64,000 nt of DNA from Symsagittifera roscoffensis (GCF_963678635.1 NC_087064.1:79586512-79650511), one strand, 5' to 3'. Positions 1 through 12,520 are shown, counted from the first letter of the stretch. Notes: generated from the sequence alone by a model not told the origin. Translations and numbers: made by a program.

Positions 1-823
1 AACATTTTATAAAAAAGTCCAACAATCTAACAAAAATCATTTCCTACTTTTATCTCGGACGATGTTCAAAAACAGCCCTAACAAGTTAGAGAAACTGTGA
101 CTGAGCGGCAACTAATCCAAAAAATGTGGGTTAAACCTGTACTGGGTTGAATAAGCCGAAAAAAGCAGACAAAAAAACAAGCTATAAAAACTTTTAAGGT
201 AAAATTTTTACGACCCATCACTCCTGAATTATGCAAAAGCATTGAAACCATTCGGCCTTAAAATTGCGCAACAGAATTTGACTAAGCCGATATAACATAC
301 GCCGAGCCCGTTTTACCGAAAAAAAATCAAAACTTTTCCGCAGTTGCGAAAATGAGTTTCACCCCACTTGCGATACAATTGTGAATGATAATTATTTAAA
401 TCAAATAGAAAAAATAAAACAAGCTTCAAAAAATTGTGGTTGTCAATGAAAATTTGCGACAAAAGCACAACAAACTCTGAAAAAAATTAGCATCATTAGA
501 AAATGTACACATACCTTCGGAATGCTGGAGAGAAACTAAAAAGACCAAACTAAAAAAAAAACAGTTCTGCGCAACTAAGTCGACAAAAACAACCAGACCG
601 ACAATAATCTATATTAGCCAAAAAATTTTACTTGGCAAAAAAGAGGTCTCGACAAGGCTCGAACTCCCGGGCTTTGTCATCTTAAAATTGATTAAGGCAA
701 CCCTGAGGAAAGCTGAATTTTCAAAAAAAGTCGGGATCCTGGAAATCAGCCGACAGAATAAACAGAAAAACGATACCCCGAAAAAAGCACAAAAACTCTA
801 GTTTGCAAAATTGCAAAAAAAAC

Positions 824-900
824 AGGTCACGGCCGGGTTCGAACTCTAAGCCTTTGGGGTCTCAAGCAGTTGAGTTACATCTACTCCAGATGCGCCGGAT
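824..900 (-). repeat. tRNA-derived SINE-like module
   Basis: Read on the minus strand it has a pol III B-box-like word (GAGTTCGAACCC, plus-strand 835-847) preceded by an anticodon-arm-like segment and a weak A-box region at the expected distance. It is not a clean cloverleaf, so I call it a tRNA-derived retroposon head, not a working tRNA. Confidence 0.45.
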
Positions 901-1323
901 AGTTGATTGAATGTGATTTTATAATAACCAAGCGCGGTAACTAAGCTGAAAATGTCTAAACTATCAAAAATTTTTAGGTCCATTTTTCCCTCAGAACGCA
1001 CGCACAAACACAAAACTTTGTCCGATCCCCAAATGACGCAATAGGTGCCCACTAGCTCGATATAAAGTAAACCGCAACTATTTAAGCCAATAAAAAAGAC
1101 AAAAAACGAAAAAAAAAGTACAATTTTTACATTTTGAGCTAGTACAATTACAGCCAATGTATAAAAAATTCAAACTTTTAAATTGCTAAAAAAATTAAAT
1201 CAACTGCAGTGACAATTAAATACAGGAAAAAACCTTTTTTTTATGTTTATGAGGCAACTAAGCCAAAAAACATAAACAGACAAATAATGGGCTATTTAGC
1301 GTTTGAAAAGAAAAACAAGTCGT

Positions 1324-1388
1324 AGTCAGATTCGAACTCAGGACTTGGGATTGCCGTCCCAAGCGTATTCGTTACCTGCAGGCTAAGT
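1324..1388 (-). repeat. tRNA-derived SINE-like module
   Basis: Minus strand: A-box-like TTAGCCTGCAGGTAACG, an anticodon-arm-like inverted repeat (CTTGGG ... CCCAAG), then the B-box-like word GAGTTCGAATCTGAC. Order and spacing fit a tRNA. The same module, more decayed, is at 7970-8030 and 53277-53350. Confidence 0.5.
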
Positions 1389-2251
1389 ATACAAGTGAGA
1401 CTAGGAAATTTGGACTCATTGTGAACCAAGGTACCACCAAGAGTCCAGATGAGTCCTGTGAACAAAAATATTTAAGGAAAAATCCTGGTACCTGATAGCA
1501 ACACCCTTGCTTATCGCAAGGGTAAAGAAAAAAGAAGTCAAACCGCGAAGTTTTGAATGAGCCTGGATAAATTTTAGGACTTTTCCTTTAGAAAAAAAAC
1601 AAAAAAAATTATCGCGACCTATAATGGGGGTCCTAATTACGTCAATCGAATCTTAAAAAAACTGGCAAGGTCACGGATTCAAACGCTTAATCGGACGTAA
1701 CCCTGCTTTTTTTACCCCACTACTGGACCTACGTTTTCATGAAAAATAACTTAATAAAGCGAGCTATCGAATGATTCAAGTGGTTTTGTTGAACTAGTTG
1801 TTAACCCCATAAAAAAGTCTATATTCCAGTTTGATAACGCTTGCTTATCGGAAGCGTAAAAAGTCAGAGTTTGTAGAGTACAAACTACAGAGCAACCTTC
1901 ATTCATACTAATCACTGTTTTAATCAAAAATTTTAAAGTCCCTGCTTCAAAAAAAGAAGTGCTTGAAAAACATACCAGATAATATAACATGCATGGCACA
2001 CATGATGTGGAGCTTCTGAGAGTTTTGAAATTAACGTTAATCTTGTAAGTACCGGGAGGGCTGGCGCTTAATCCACTCACGAAGCCACACCCCTCATGAA
2101 GAGATTTGTAATAATTTCCAATAATTTTTTTTGATGAAGATTTTTCCGATTGCTTTCAACTCTACCATTGATCAATAATCCGAAAAAAACATATACAGAC
2201 ACAAAATAGGCCGACAATGCAATTTTTCCCGGAAAAAAATTGAGTTTCATA

Positions 2252-2672
2252 CAGGGGCAGATTTATACGTGGGCGGGGGGGGGCTGCAGACGCCTCCTCT
2301 TCCTCAGGTATTCGACCCCCTGCCGACCCAAAGGGCCCCCCTTTTTACTATTTTGATATATCCATTTTTAGTTGCGGACCTTAAAATTTTTCTAAAGTTG
2401 CCTTTGGCGCCAAAATATAGTTAATTTTGAGAGTGGAGAGCGCGCCAAAAAAACGCAACTTTTTGGTCATAAATTTTCCAAAAAGTGCCTAAAAGCGCCT
2501 TTTTTGGCCCGCTTTTCAGAATTTTGCCTGCGGCGCAGAAAATTTGGCCAAAACAGGGTCTTTTAAGTGCTTTGGGAGAGCTCGGAGAAAATCAATTTCG
2601 TCTATCTAAAAAAAGTATCCGCCCCCGCCCCCCCCCCCCCCCTTGAGAAAATATATCCTAGATCCGCCCCTG
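2252..2672. mobile_element. Non-autonomous hAT-like MITE
   Basis: A 421 bp element with terminal inverted repeats of about 14-16 bp (left begins CAGGGGCAGATTTA, right ends GATCCGCCCCTG), poly-G just inside the left end and poly-C inside the right end. It is flanked by an 8 bp near-duplication, gtttcata (2244-2251) and gtttaata (2673-2680), 7 of 8 identical. CAGGG-type ends plus 8 bp duplications are hAT hallmarks. There is no transposase ORF. A related sequence at about 49275-49305 has the flanks joined without the insert, an empty-site paralogue. Confidence 0.75.
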
Positions 2673-2701
2673 GTTTAATACATACCAAAAAAAATCGAAT
2701 T

Positions 2702-2772
2702 CAGACCGAGACTCGAACTGCTGTGGTTAGGGTGCAAAGCAACTCTATTACTTCTTACTTAAGTTGGTAGGA
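2702..2772 (-). repeat. tRNA-derived SINE-like module
   Basis: Minus strand carries a B-box-like GCAGTTCGAGTCTC (plus 2708-2721) behind an anticodon-arm-like segment. It lies directly beyond the hAT-like MITE, so the MITE landed in the same retroposon family. Confidence 0.4.
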
Positions 2773-5519
2773 GATTAGAAGTGGTGAGCCACAAAAGGCC
2801 AAAAGGGTTGCCTGTTGCTACTGTCTCAGGACAACCATTTTGTGTCACATCGTTCCGAGACTAATTTTCTAAAGAGGCCTTCGACGCCAGTGTACACGAA
2901 GTTTGAGCGCGCGCCATTTGTATGGTCAACTTTTTTCAAAAGTGCTTCAAAGTCTCAATTTATTCTGTTTTTTTTTAATTGCCTGGGGATTAGAAAACTT
3001 TATCAGACGACGGTCGTTATAGTGTTTTTTGGGACAACAATGAAAATCTTTTCAATCTGGTCAAGCTATAGAAAATGGCAATCCTGAGTTTTGGGTGCAT
3101 TAAACAAAAAGATTTCGATATTATTTTGATCTTTCTTTATAATGTATACCCTTGCCTGCCTCAAACTCACGAAGACAGTAGCATCAAAAAAAGTAGTTCA
3201 ACTCATATTGTATATAATTTATAATGCAGATCATCGCCTGCCTCAAACTCAAAGAAGACAATTATATCAAAAAAATGTTCAACTCATTAAAACTTTTAAC
3301 AACTTTAGCATTTTTGTTACTCCTCATTAAACAGGAATTTTTGGGAAAATCAAAACAAAGTCGCTCGCGAGATGAAAAAAAACGCTCCGTCTCTTCTGTA
3401 TGGCTGATTAGTTTTTCGCTGATTTGAATTGCACTGATGGTGATGGCTGTTCTCAAAGAGCCACCTGAAAATCCTCTGAGCAAAGCTTAAAAGTACTATC
3501 GAGGTGAATAAGCAAGAGAGAAGCCGGTTGTTGCTCAAGTTCAAGTTGCTTAGTATATTTTGCTTTTGTTCGCTTCCCGACCACCACATATAAGCATCAA
3601 TTCTTAGGAGTAACGAGTAATTTATACACGGTTTGTTATGAAGGCCTAAAATCTTCAAATATAGGATAGTTTATGATGTCTGCGTGCCAAAATTTGAAGA
3701 AATCGATGCATTGCGAGGTAAAAACTTACCGTAAAAATTCGCAAGTAAAATAAAAAGGGCGTTTCAATTGCGGTAATCTGTTTTTACAATAAACAAAACA
3801 AAACGATTTTTCTTTTCAAAATTGTTGCTTATCATTGTTGGTTTTTTTGCTTTGATCCAGCTTATCCAACCTCCTTTTTTCTCTTTAATTTAGTCTGAAA
3901 AGACTAAATATTAAATAATCTTTCTTCGATACCGCAAATTTTCCATAGTTTTTTTATTGATGCTCGAATTGCGCCTGAAAACATTCTAATTTGACTCCAT
4001 ACTTTAAACAATGCGACGTTTTTTTTTTCATGACAGATGATCTTACTTTAAAAAACTCACCCTAATGTGAAAATTTAGTTTTTAAGGTGAACGCGTAGTT
4101 TTTTAATTTCTACAAAGAGCGATGCGAATCAGTTAAAAAGAAATAGTAAGCTAATAGCTGCAGTGGTTAGCACAGGATTTGTTTTTATACATGGTTTGAA
4201 TGGTGAATTTTATTTGAAAAAGTAGTCGACCTTTCAAAATTGTTCGGATGTTCTAAGTCAATTTGAAAATACTTTTTGGGCACATTTTGAAGAGCTTAGA
4301 CAAAGAATTCTGCATATCGAAATCAGTTTCTATTATGGCGCCATTTGAGTAATCTGAATGCCAGTCGCCAAGGCCAAAAATGGATGTGCTAAAAAAGTGA
4401 AACAAAGGAACATATACTTATTAAAAATAATGAAACAGAATTGAGGGCTCCTTTTGTTACGCTACCGCTAATAACATAAGAAACCGTAGCAACCTTACCT
4501 TCCAAATTGTATCAAAAACTTACTAAAAAGCTTGAGACTGTTTTTTTTATCTTACTCTCAGAAGAAGTTGTCCAACAGTTAGAAAATGTGTGTTATCGGA
4601 TTCTAAGAACTTAAGTAGTTCATTTAAAGAAAATTTAGCCTAGTTCTGAGTTCTTTCGAGCTCACCTGTGTAAGAGCTAACACCGATTTGTGTTTGAGCA
4701 TTTTCGAAGAAATTATGTTAGTTTCAACAAATAATCAAAGAAACAGTGAAATGAAGATTGAACGTGAAACAGAATCTTTAGGCCATACTCAACTGCTATT
4801 CGGCCGACTTTTGATATAATTTGAGGCGGGATTTCGTATAAGCGTGATCAAAATATGTTTTGAAAGAAAATATAAAAATCTGATTGATAATAAACGGCTG
4901 GACGTTTTATGAGGAAAAATTACCCTAAGGTGACACAAAGTTGTCACAAACATCCGGCATAGTATGTCTCTTCTTGCTTTGCGCTTTAAAATAATGTGTT
5001 AAACTGAACTAGCGAATATGTCGCCAGTTCACTGTGAAAAAGTTTATTAATTTGACATTTTACTGACAAATTCTCGTAACGATCTACTTGAATTACGTAG
5101 AAGTATGACATGGATACAATCAAAATAATCGACCAAGTTAAGATTCTCCTCCAAGCCGCTTTGGTTTGTTTTTGTTGCGGCGAAAGGATTAGTCTTAATT
5201 TGATCCAAACGATAAATAATTCCGCTTTCCGATAAGGCCGGTTTCAAATAAACATCACCAGAGAGTTAGATCAAAGAAAGCCCCTCAGATAAGGAATGGA
5301 TGCTTCCTAATAGGGTTGTCTATGTAATTGAGTCTATCAGTTTTTTAACATGATCAAAACCTGATCATGCTCAACATGCGATCCTGATTAATACCATTTA
5401 CTAAAATAGCTTTTAAAACTGTTGGTATCTTTTTCTGACGTCAGAAAAGCAATTAAAAAGCCTTGAAACAGTTTTTGATTTAAATAAAGACTTCATAGAA
5501 ATCAAAAAGAACAAGACTG
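2773..5519. other. Gene-free region
   Basis: No ORF here has recognisable protein character; all are short and in AT-rich sequence. The only clear structure is an imperfect tandem duplication at about 3141-3300 (period near 81 bp), built on the phrase 'gcctgcctcaaactca'. I see nothing else that I can support. Confidence 0.5.
3141..3300. repeat. Imperfect two-copy tandem repeat, period about 81 bp
   Basis: The phrase 'gcctgcctcaaactca' followed by 'gaagaca' and 'atcaaaaaaa' occurs at about 3154 and again at about 3236, with further similarity between. Confidence 0.5.
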
Positions 5520-6040
5520 CTCGTATCAGGGCGAAGCAATGAATGTTCCGACTGCCTTTTAAGGTCTATGGACCAGTAATAACAAAAAAAATTAAATGTA
5601 ATAAAATAAAACGAAATATTTTATTGAGATTTTTTTTGTGAAAATCACGCCATCACGACCCCACACGCCATTTAAAGTACAAAATGATAGATTTCGCTCC
5701 TATTAACAAATCAATTATGGCAACAAAGCTTCCTTCAGCCAATTTGGAACAATTTCTAAAACGGATTAAATCTCCGCTGGCCAAAATGGCAATCTTTAAA
5801 CCCCCATAACTTTACGAAAATTGATCACAATAAAATATCTTTTCAAACTAAAGCCCAAGACAACAAAAAGTTTCAAATGATGTTGAAAAATTCTGTCAAA
5901 AATGGCTAGTTAAAAAGTCGAAATTTTTCTGAAAAAAAAACCACCTGAGCACAAATACTCCGTTACTTTCGTTACAAAAGTCGGAACAACAAAGTTGAAA
6001 AGAAGAAGTTCGTTTTTTTTGCGTCTAAAATTGCAATTCA
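5520..6040 (+). repeat. Dispersed repeat family R2 (palindrome-bearing)
   Basis: It shares with 37550-37990, 55185-56270 and 57605-58690 the same ordered words: '(g)aatgttccgactgcc', then 'cccccataactttac', then 'aaaccacNcNgagcataaatattccg' followed by 'cggaataaa'. Other copies start with the palindrome cagggc-aaa-gccctg; here that part is altered. No ORF is involved. I infer a dispersed non-coding repeat. Confidence 0.5.
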
Positions 6041-7004
6041 TGGATCAACTACAATGCTTGCCTCAGTTTAAATGTATTTCGTCCATAAAGGCATTTTGTA
6101 ACTTTTCGTCTTTTTCGTCCAGAAACACGTTTTTATTTAAGAGGCATTGGTGAAGAACAGATAGCTTGCTTCATATGAACTTTGAATGATTTGTTGGTCA
6201 CAATAATTTGTCATTTCCACGTTGACAAAAAAGTTATATGTCGCTTCAAATAATCCGAAACATGCCAAATTAACAATTTTTGAACCCCAAAATTTATTAA
6301 AAACGATTACAGTCACAATCGATTGAGAGCTCAGAACCTTGATATCTTCTGATGGTATAAACAAAACTTAAAAATTGGACTGTTTGAATGCGACGAAAAT
6401 AAATTTGAAGCATTCTGAAGGGATGTTTATTCTAAGGATACAATAAAAGGATCGAAATAAAAATCGGAAAAAACTATATAATCAGCCAACACTAATTCGT
6501 TCGCATAACACTGCAATGTCTTACCTTTGTACTGCAGCGGAGCGTAGCAAAATTTTTCGGGCAGATTAGCGACCAATTACTAAAATTTGACCAAATTGTA
6601 CTAGACTTTTGAAAGCGACAACTTTCAACAAAAGACAAAGAGTAAAATAAGACGAATTGCGAAATTAAAGTAGCAAAAACTCGCAATACCTGAAGGTAAC
6701 TTTGAAGCGCGGGACTCATAACTAGCAACCGCTGGTTCTGCCGCGCTTCCACTCCGCACTAGTGGTATAATGCGCGTGAATCAGTGTTTGCCTTTTTTAA
6801 TAGATGATTTTGATCGGTAATTGAGGAGACAAGAAAAATTGTCTTTTGTTTCAAGCTGTCTTTGGTGCGAGGAGTTTTTTTGTTGCAAATTGTCTTTTTT
6901 TTGCGGGTTGTCGTATCACGCTGCTTTTGACGTCTATTTTGATTTTGTTTCACCTGCTTTGTTTGAGGTCTATTTGAGTGAGACTATTTTTTATACACAG
7001 AGGC
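6041..7004. other. Gene-free region
   Basis: Short overlapping ORFs on both strands show no protein family character. The end, near 6998, runs into the R1 starting word 'gcttcgcaccacttgcgat'. Nothing else can be supported. Confidence 0.4.
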
Positions 7005-8400
7005 GAAACTGAGCTTCGCACCACTTGCGATACAAATATGAATGACTATGACTAAAATCAAACGAAAAAAAAAGTGAAAAAAATTTCCAGAGTCGTGGTT
7101 GTCAAAAAATGTTTGCTATAAAAACCCAAAAAATCCGGAAGAATATGCCTGCATCATTAATTACTTTACAAAGACTTTTCGGGAAAGGAGGAAGAAACAA
7201 ATATTTCAGAAAAAATTGTATCTTTGGAACTAAGCCGACAAAAACAAGCAAACCGACAACAATCTTTTTGCAAAAACAAAAGGTCCCGACTGAAATCGAA
7301 CCCCCGGTCTTTGTAGTCTCAAGCATGAGGGTTATAGCAACATGGAAGAAAATTGAACCTTCACAAAATGTTGGGCTACGGGAACTAAGCGGACAAAAAA
7401 AACAGACGACGATAGCCCGAAACAGCACAAAAACTCTAGCTAAAAAAAGATCCCGGCCGGATTTAAACCACAATTTTTTGCAATTTCAAGCAATTGGGTT
7501 ACCTCATTCCAGATACACCGCATGGCTGATCGAATTTGAAATTATATAAAACAAGCGGCTACAAAGCCGAAAATATCAGAGCAGAAAACTTTCAAGCCGT
7601 AAAAAATTTTCTAAGCTAATAAAAAAAAATTCTGTGTCCCTTTTCGTCTCAGCACACATGCACATACGAACGCAATTTTTTTTCCAATTCTCAAACGGTG
7701 TAATATAAATTAAACCAAAACTTATTAAGCCGATAAAAAGACAAAAAATGAAAAAAAATGAACTTTTTATACGGAGCTAGTAAAATCACAAATAAAAATT
7801 AAATTTCGATTCGGCGGGACTTCTAAACTGCTAAAACACTTAGAAAAAACTAAATTGAAAAATGTTTGCAGCAAAAAAAACGGTGGCAACTAAGCTGAAA
7901 AACATAAGCAGACAATTAATAGGCCAAAATGTTTTTGAATCGGAATTGTAACCGTTTGAAAAAAAAAAAGTCAGATTCGAACTCAGGTCCAATGCAGTCA
8001 GAGGCGTTATCATTATCTCCAGGCTAAGTATGCAGAAAATACTTAGAAATTTGAAATTATTATGAACCAAGGTACCACCAGGATCCAGACGAGTCCTATG
8101 AACAAAGTTATTTACGAGAATAAAGTCTAGTGCCCGATTGCATTAACCTTATTTATCGCAAGGCTGGAAAAATTTGAAATTTAGCCGCGAAAATCGAGCC
8201 TGAAAAATTTTTAAGACTTCTACATAAATAAACGGTAAAAAAAACTGACTTGGTTTCAGATTCGAACGTTTCATAAAATAACCTTCAATATTATTAATAA
8301 AGCAAACTATTGACTGATTCAAGTGATTCTGTTAAATTAGTTGTTAGCCCGAAAATAGTCTACATTTAAGTTCGATAATGCTTGTTAATTGCAAGTGTAA
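7005..8400. repeat. Dispersed repeat family R1, copy B
   Basis: Collinear with 345-1860. Antisense tRNA-like blocks lie at about 7281-7340, 7450-7525 (B-box decayed) and 7970-8030. A 146-codon ORF (7109-7549) lies entirely inside this repeat and runs through two tRNA-like blocks, so I treat it as chance. Confidence 0.6.
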
Positions 8401-11400
8401 TCAATCACCATTGATAACAAATGACGATTTTGGACTGCACTTTAGCAAATTGTGCTCTTTTAACATTTCAGTTTTTTTTCAACTCAAGCTGTCAGTAGTT
8501 TCAAGATGACAAAAAATTCTCATCAATTAAGTTTATTTGAAAAAACGAAAGAACCACACCGAGAGCAAATATTCCGTAATTTTTTCACAAGTCGGAATAA
8601 AAAAATGTTGAGCATAAATAGGCCATTTTGGATTCGCAAGTGTATTTTTTGTATAAAAAATAGATCATCAGGTGATCTGTCATGATCGAGTTGAGATAGA
8701 TCATGCCAATTGATGTTTTAATTTTATTCTATTTTCAGTTAAGATTGAGGTTAGGCTATGCAAAAAAATGGTTCTGCATATAAAAAAAATTAATCCATGT
8801 TTTGTTAGAATGAAATTGAATTGTATATTGACCCAACAATAACTTCAAGAAGATTTAAAATCTAAGCAGATCTAAATAATTTTCTAATTGTAGAGCTTTG
8901 CTCTTTTTGTTTTTAAATCAAAAGAAAGTTTGAGGAAATTGATCGGAGATTGGTAAAATGTAAGAAAATGTCATGACAACTTCGTCTAAAGATTTATTTT
9001 CTGATTTCTAGCAATTTTTTTCAAGGGATTTTGACTGAAAGTTTGCACTAAAGGCGTTTTTTTTCAGAAGTGGCTTTCCATTGGCTTTTGTCATCCCTGG
9101 AGACTTATCCTAAGCCCTTAACAATCGGAGAAATGAAGAAAGAAGCTTAATATTTTCTTTCATTATTGGATAGAGAGGCAAAACGCTTCTTGTTTTTGTT
9201 TTCTGCTCAATTTTGCACTTTTTTGTTCTGTATTTTTGGTTCGTATGAGTTTTTGTTTGTATGAAGTCAAAGAAGTCAAAGCCCAGCTCAGTACTTGTTT
9301 AGATCACAGCTCACTAATTGTTCCGATTAAATAGCGCCTTTAAATGAATGTGCTGCTTTTTTTTCTGTGCTGCAGGTCAAAATTTCATCAAGAATGATTT
9401 ACAAATCTGCTTTTGTTTTTCTTCTTTTTGTGGCTGCTCTTGAATTTTATAGCTATACCTTGCTAGAATGAATATATTACTAGAATGACTATACATGTAT
9501 ATTGGGGTTTAAAAAATTGGACAAGCAAATTAGATAATAAAAAAACTGAACTCGACAATAATTTGCGTGGCACAATTGTATAATTTATGCATTTCAAAAA
9601 AGAAATATATATTTTTTTCGATTTAAAACTTTAAAATGAATTTATGATAATGATTTTGATCAGCTGTATGATCAAAAAAACTCTTTCTGTTTTTGTGTAA
9701 CGTCATTCTTAACAAAAAATGTTGCTGGCCCAGTCTTTATCGTCTTAATTCATGAGTTATAATCTAAAATCAGTTATTTCACGGACGAATAATTTACTTG
9801 AGGTCTGATTTCCCAGCCACCATATATCTTGTAAATTTCAAAAAACTTCCATTGGAAAAGATGAAATCAACGATCTAGGCTTTAAAGAAAAGGAATAACC
9901 GCAAGACATTGATAACCATTCAATAAATTTTGTTTAAAATTTCTCTCAGTTTTTTTAACATGCAAAAACTTAAGAATTTTATACTAATGACTGCATCCAG
10001 GATTTGCAAATTAACTTTTCGAAAAGTAATCAAATACTATTACAGTGTGCTTGTTAACCAATTCTCCTGAAACTATCTGGTTTCCAAAATGTCACGCAAC
10101 TTTTCTATGAACCAGAATAATTTTACGTTTTGCACTTATGACTGCATCGAAAAATCGCCACTTACTTTTCAAAAAGTAATCCAACAGTTTCAGATTGTTA
10201 TTCAACTCCCCATAAAATATCTGGTTTCAAAAGTCTTACGCAACTTTTCTATAAACCATAAAAATTCTTCAATTTTTAACAATTTTCAGTTTGCAACGCT
10301 CAGATCTGCCCGGGTCGACCTCCAGGGACCGGAAAGGCTAATAATAAAATCGATAAATTATTTCAATGAAAAAATACTAATTAAACAAATTGGATTAATT
10401 TTCTAAAATAGGTTCATCGAGGTTTCAAGGAGTCTCTTTTGCTTGTTTTGGCATAAAAGCCGGTGTATCGCCATAAATATAAAAGAAAAACCGTTTGTCA
10501 AAAAAAGCTAATCATAGAATTTCTATTTACGAAAATTGTATGAATCGCATTTTTTGATAACGACTACAAGTCGTGGATTTCACAAAAATTGGAATTGTTA
10601 ACGTTTCGCTGAAAAACTTTTCACAAAAATGCTCAAACCCCTTATTTCTTAAGTATAGCTTCTTGTTTATGCATGCTTTGAATAATGCCTGATTAATTAA
10701 AATTTCAAAATTTGATATTGATCATCAGTTTTGGCGACTCTAGTTTTCAGTAGACCAAGGTTTTTTTCACTTGTGTTCGGTTACGAACACAGCCAAAAAA
10801 CGTTGAGAAGAAATTGAATTGAAAAAAAAAAATTCACATTTTTTGGATTATGGAAAATGCTTGTCATACAATTTCCAGATATGAAAAATCACTAGTTATA
10901 AATTTTGTCATGCAAATAAAAGTGTACAAGAAAATTGTGCGATTATGATTTTTTGGATCTACCAGTTGTGTTGTAAATTATCTGAATTGAATATCAAAAC
11001 TAATATCAAACTATCAGAAGATTTTCCAGATGGTTTTCGAACTTCCAGATAATTTTCGGAAAAAAACAAGCCTTTTCAAAAAAATCATTCTCACCACACA
11101 GCATCAGGTCCCAGTTAAATGCTTATTGTGGTAATATTTATACCAAGTAGTTGGAAAAAGAAATCCAAAGCTTAGGATTGTTTCTGGTATCAAGTAATTA
11201 TCCAAAAATACTCCATAACTACTAAAATCCATAACTAGCACCTCAATTGCTTTGGGCCGTTTAGTGTTAATCGAATCCAGCTGTAAGTTCCATTGCTTTG
11301 AAAAATTAGGATAAGCAAAAAATATGTAGGCTGTGGACCATAGTTTAGGAATTCTTTGGACAGATTTCTTTTCAACCCGGGTTAAGAAAGCGAAAGGAAG

Positions 11401-12022
11401 TATCGTTTTGTTCAAAACGAAATTTTGTTAATGAGCGACGAAACAAAGATAATAAAAAACACATCAGTCAATTGAAATTTCGAGTTCATGTGCAGCTTTT
11501 GAACGTTGATTTTAAATGTTTTCACTGCATAAGTAGTTAGTTTTCTATTGATGCAAAAAAAACAACAAAAAGCGGTGCAAAAGCTGAAACTTTTTTCTTC
11601 TATCTGAAGAAGTAAAAAGATAAAGCGAGGAAAGATCCAGCCATGCCGTCAACGCAGGTTGAATAATACATGTAAGTTCTCAAGTGAAGAAACTATTTTG
11701 GTATAATTGGAAATTCAACAAAATAAATAAATGTCACATAGCGGAGAATTTTTCCACGCCAAAAACAAACAAAATGATTTGTTTTCCATTATTCGCTGAT
11801 TAGACGGGCAGGATGGGGGAAGCAGCTAAATTGGATTTAGATACCTTAGCTTAAGCTATCGTGACATACGAGGAAGCTGTTTCGGATTGAACCGATCATT
11901 TTTACCCTTGAAGTTAGAAATAGGTTTCGATTTTTATGACTGACCAAAGATAGTAAAGCACTCTTGAAATCGGTTAATTCTTTTTATGACATCAATTTTG
12001 ATATTAAAAAACTAAAAACTAC
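8401..12022. other. Gene-free flank of the retroelement
   Basis: AT-rich DNA with no recognisable gene. It holds an R2-like word near 8545-8600 (TATTCCG ... CGGAATA), a two-unit tandem repeat at about 9975-10290, and a small perfect hairpin at 10773-10790 (GTGTTCG-gtta-CGAACAC). The last four bases, CTAC (12019-12022), are the left target duplication of the retroelement. Confidence 0.5.
9975..10290. repeat. Two-unit imperfect tandem repeat, about 151 bp
   Basis: 'atgactgcatc' at 9987 and 10138 are each followed by 'ttacttttc(a/g)aaaagtaatc' and 'atctggtttc ... gcaacttttctat'. The 105-codon ORF at 10089-10406 is produced by these units and is not a credible gene. Confidence 0.55.
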
Positions 12023-12137
12023 TGGAACCTGATCTAAACTACATTTTATGATTGGATAAATTAGATATTTTACCAATGTAAAGTATTTAATATTAACCAA
12101 TCATGATCCATCTAACTAACAACCCACTTATTTGTAA

Positions 12138-12165
12138 GTGCTGAAGTTACTTGTAATTTCAGCAC
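12138..12165. promoter_or_regulatory. Imperfect palindrome in the LTR
   Basis: GTGCTGAA at the left and TTCAGCAC at the right, with inner TTAC/GTAA also pairing; a single mismatch and a 2-base centre. It is repeated in the 3' LTR at 30574-30601. It could bind a dimeric transcription factor in U3 or fold in RNA; the sequence does not decide. Confidence 0.5.
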
Positions 12166-12226
12166 CAGAGAGATTTGAATTTAACTCAGAAATTAGTTGG
12201 ACTCTCCCGAGCACTTCAGCAGCCGC

Positions 12227-12232
12227 AATAAA
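12227..12232 (+). promoter_or_regulatory. LTR polyadenylation signal AATAAA
   Basis: Canonical hexamer in the LTR. Its 3' LTR copy is at 30663-30668, where it would act on the element's own transcript. Confidence 0.5.
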
Positions 12233-12434
12233 CCAGTATACCCTAGATCTATTGAGCCTAGCAGAGACTAGTTAAACAACCTGAGACTAGATAGTATAAG
12301 AGTAAGATTAGGATCGGTATTAGACTAAGAAGTTGCACGAATCTATCCGGCCGAAAATAAGATAGCGTGACGAGCAGACGGTGTACCCTATCCGAAATTA
12401 CTCTATGAGTTAACCAACTCGGTCATAACTCATC

Positions 12435-12458
12435 TGGTGCGACCAGTGAGGCTCGAAC
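12435..12458 (+). promoter_or_regulatory. Primer-binding site
   Basis: Two bases after the LTR comes TGGTGCGACCAGTGAGG, continuing to 12458. Its complement has the layout of a full tRNA 3' half: CCA, discriminator A, a 7-base acceptor strand, a 5-base T-stem strand and a TTCGAGC T-loop. The match therefore could span about 24 nt. I do not recognise which tRNA this is; a search of the host tRNA set would settle it. Confidence 0.85.
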
Positions 12459-12520
12459 AAGACCTTAATAGCTTAGAATTAAACAAAATAGATTAGAAAT
12501 TAGACACAAACATTTACAAA

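Larger units (their letters stand above)
345..1860. repeat. Dispersed repeat family R1, copy A (SINE-like mosaic)
   Basis: This stretch matches 7005-8400 in the same order and orientation: the start with the 'cacttgcgataca' word, several 'aactaagccgacaaaa' words, tRNA-like blocks, the 'gaaccaaggtaccacca' word near 1425, and a 'ttgcttatcgcaag' hairpin near 1505. No convincing protein is encoded; the short ORFs here lie in repeat sequence. Three antisense tRNA-like blocks are visible at about 643-710, 824-900 and 1324-1388. I infer a composite, old retroposon-rich repeat. Similar pieces recur at 49140-50040, 53090-54370 and 59880-59940. Confidence 0.6.
12023..12432 (+). repeat. 5' LTR of the young retroelement
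   Basis: 410 bp, begins TGGAACC and ends ATAACTCA. It equals 30459-30868 except for G at 12225 versus A at 30661. Within it are a TATA-like tatttaatat (12084-12093), an AATAAA polyadenylation signal (12227-12232) and an imperfect 28 bp palindrome at 12138-12165. U3/R/U5 borders cannot be placed from sequence. Confidence 0.95.

Noticed and set aside
7109..7549. 146-codon plus-strand ORF with basic composition
   Set aside because: It lies wholly within repeat copy B and crosses two antisense tRNA-like modules; the matching part of copy A is closed.
10298..10325. AGATCT, CCCGGG and GTCGAC close together, like a cloning polylinker
   Set aside because: Only about 20 bp, with no vector sequence on either side; CCCGGGT also occurs as the natural end of the 32235-32755 element.
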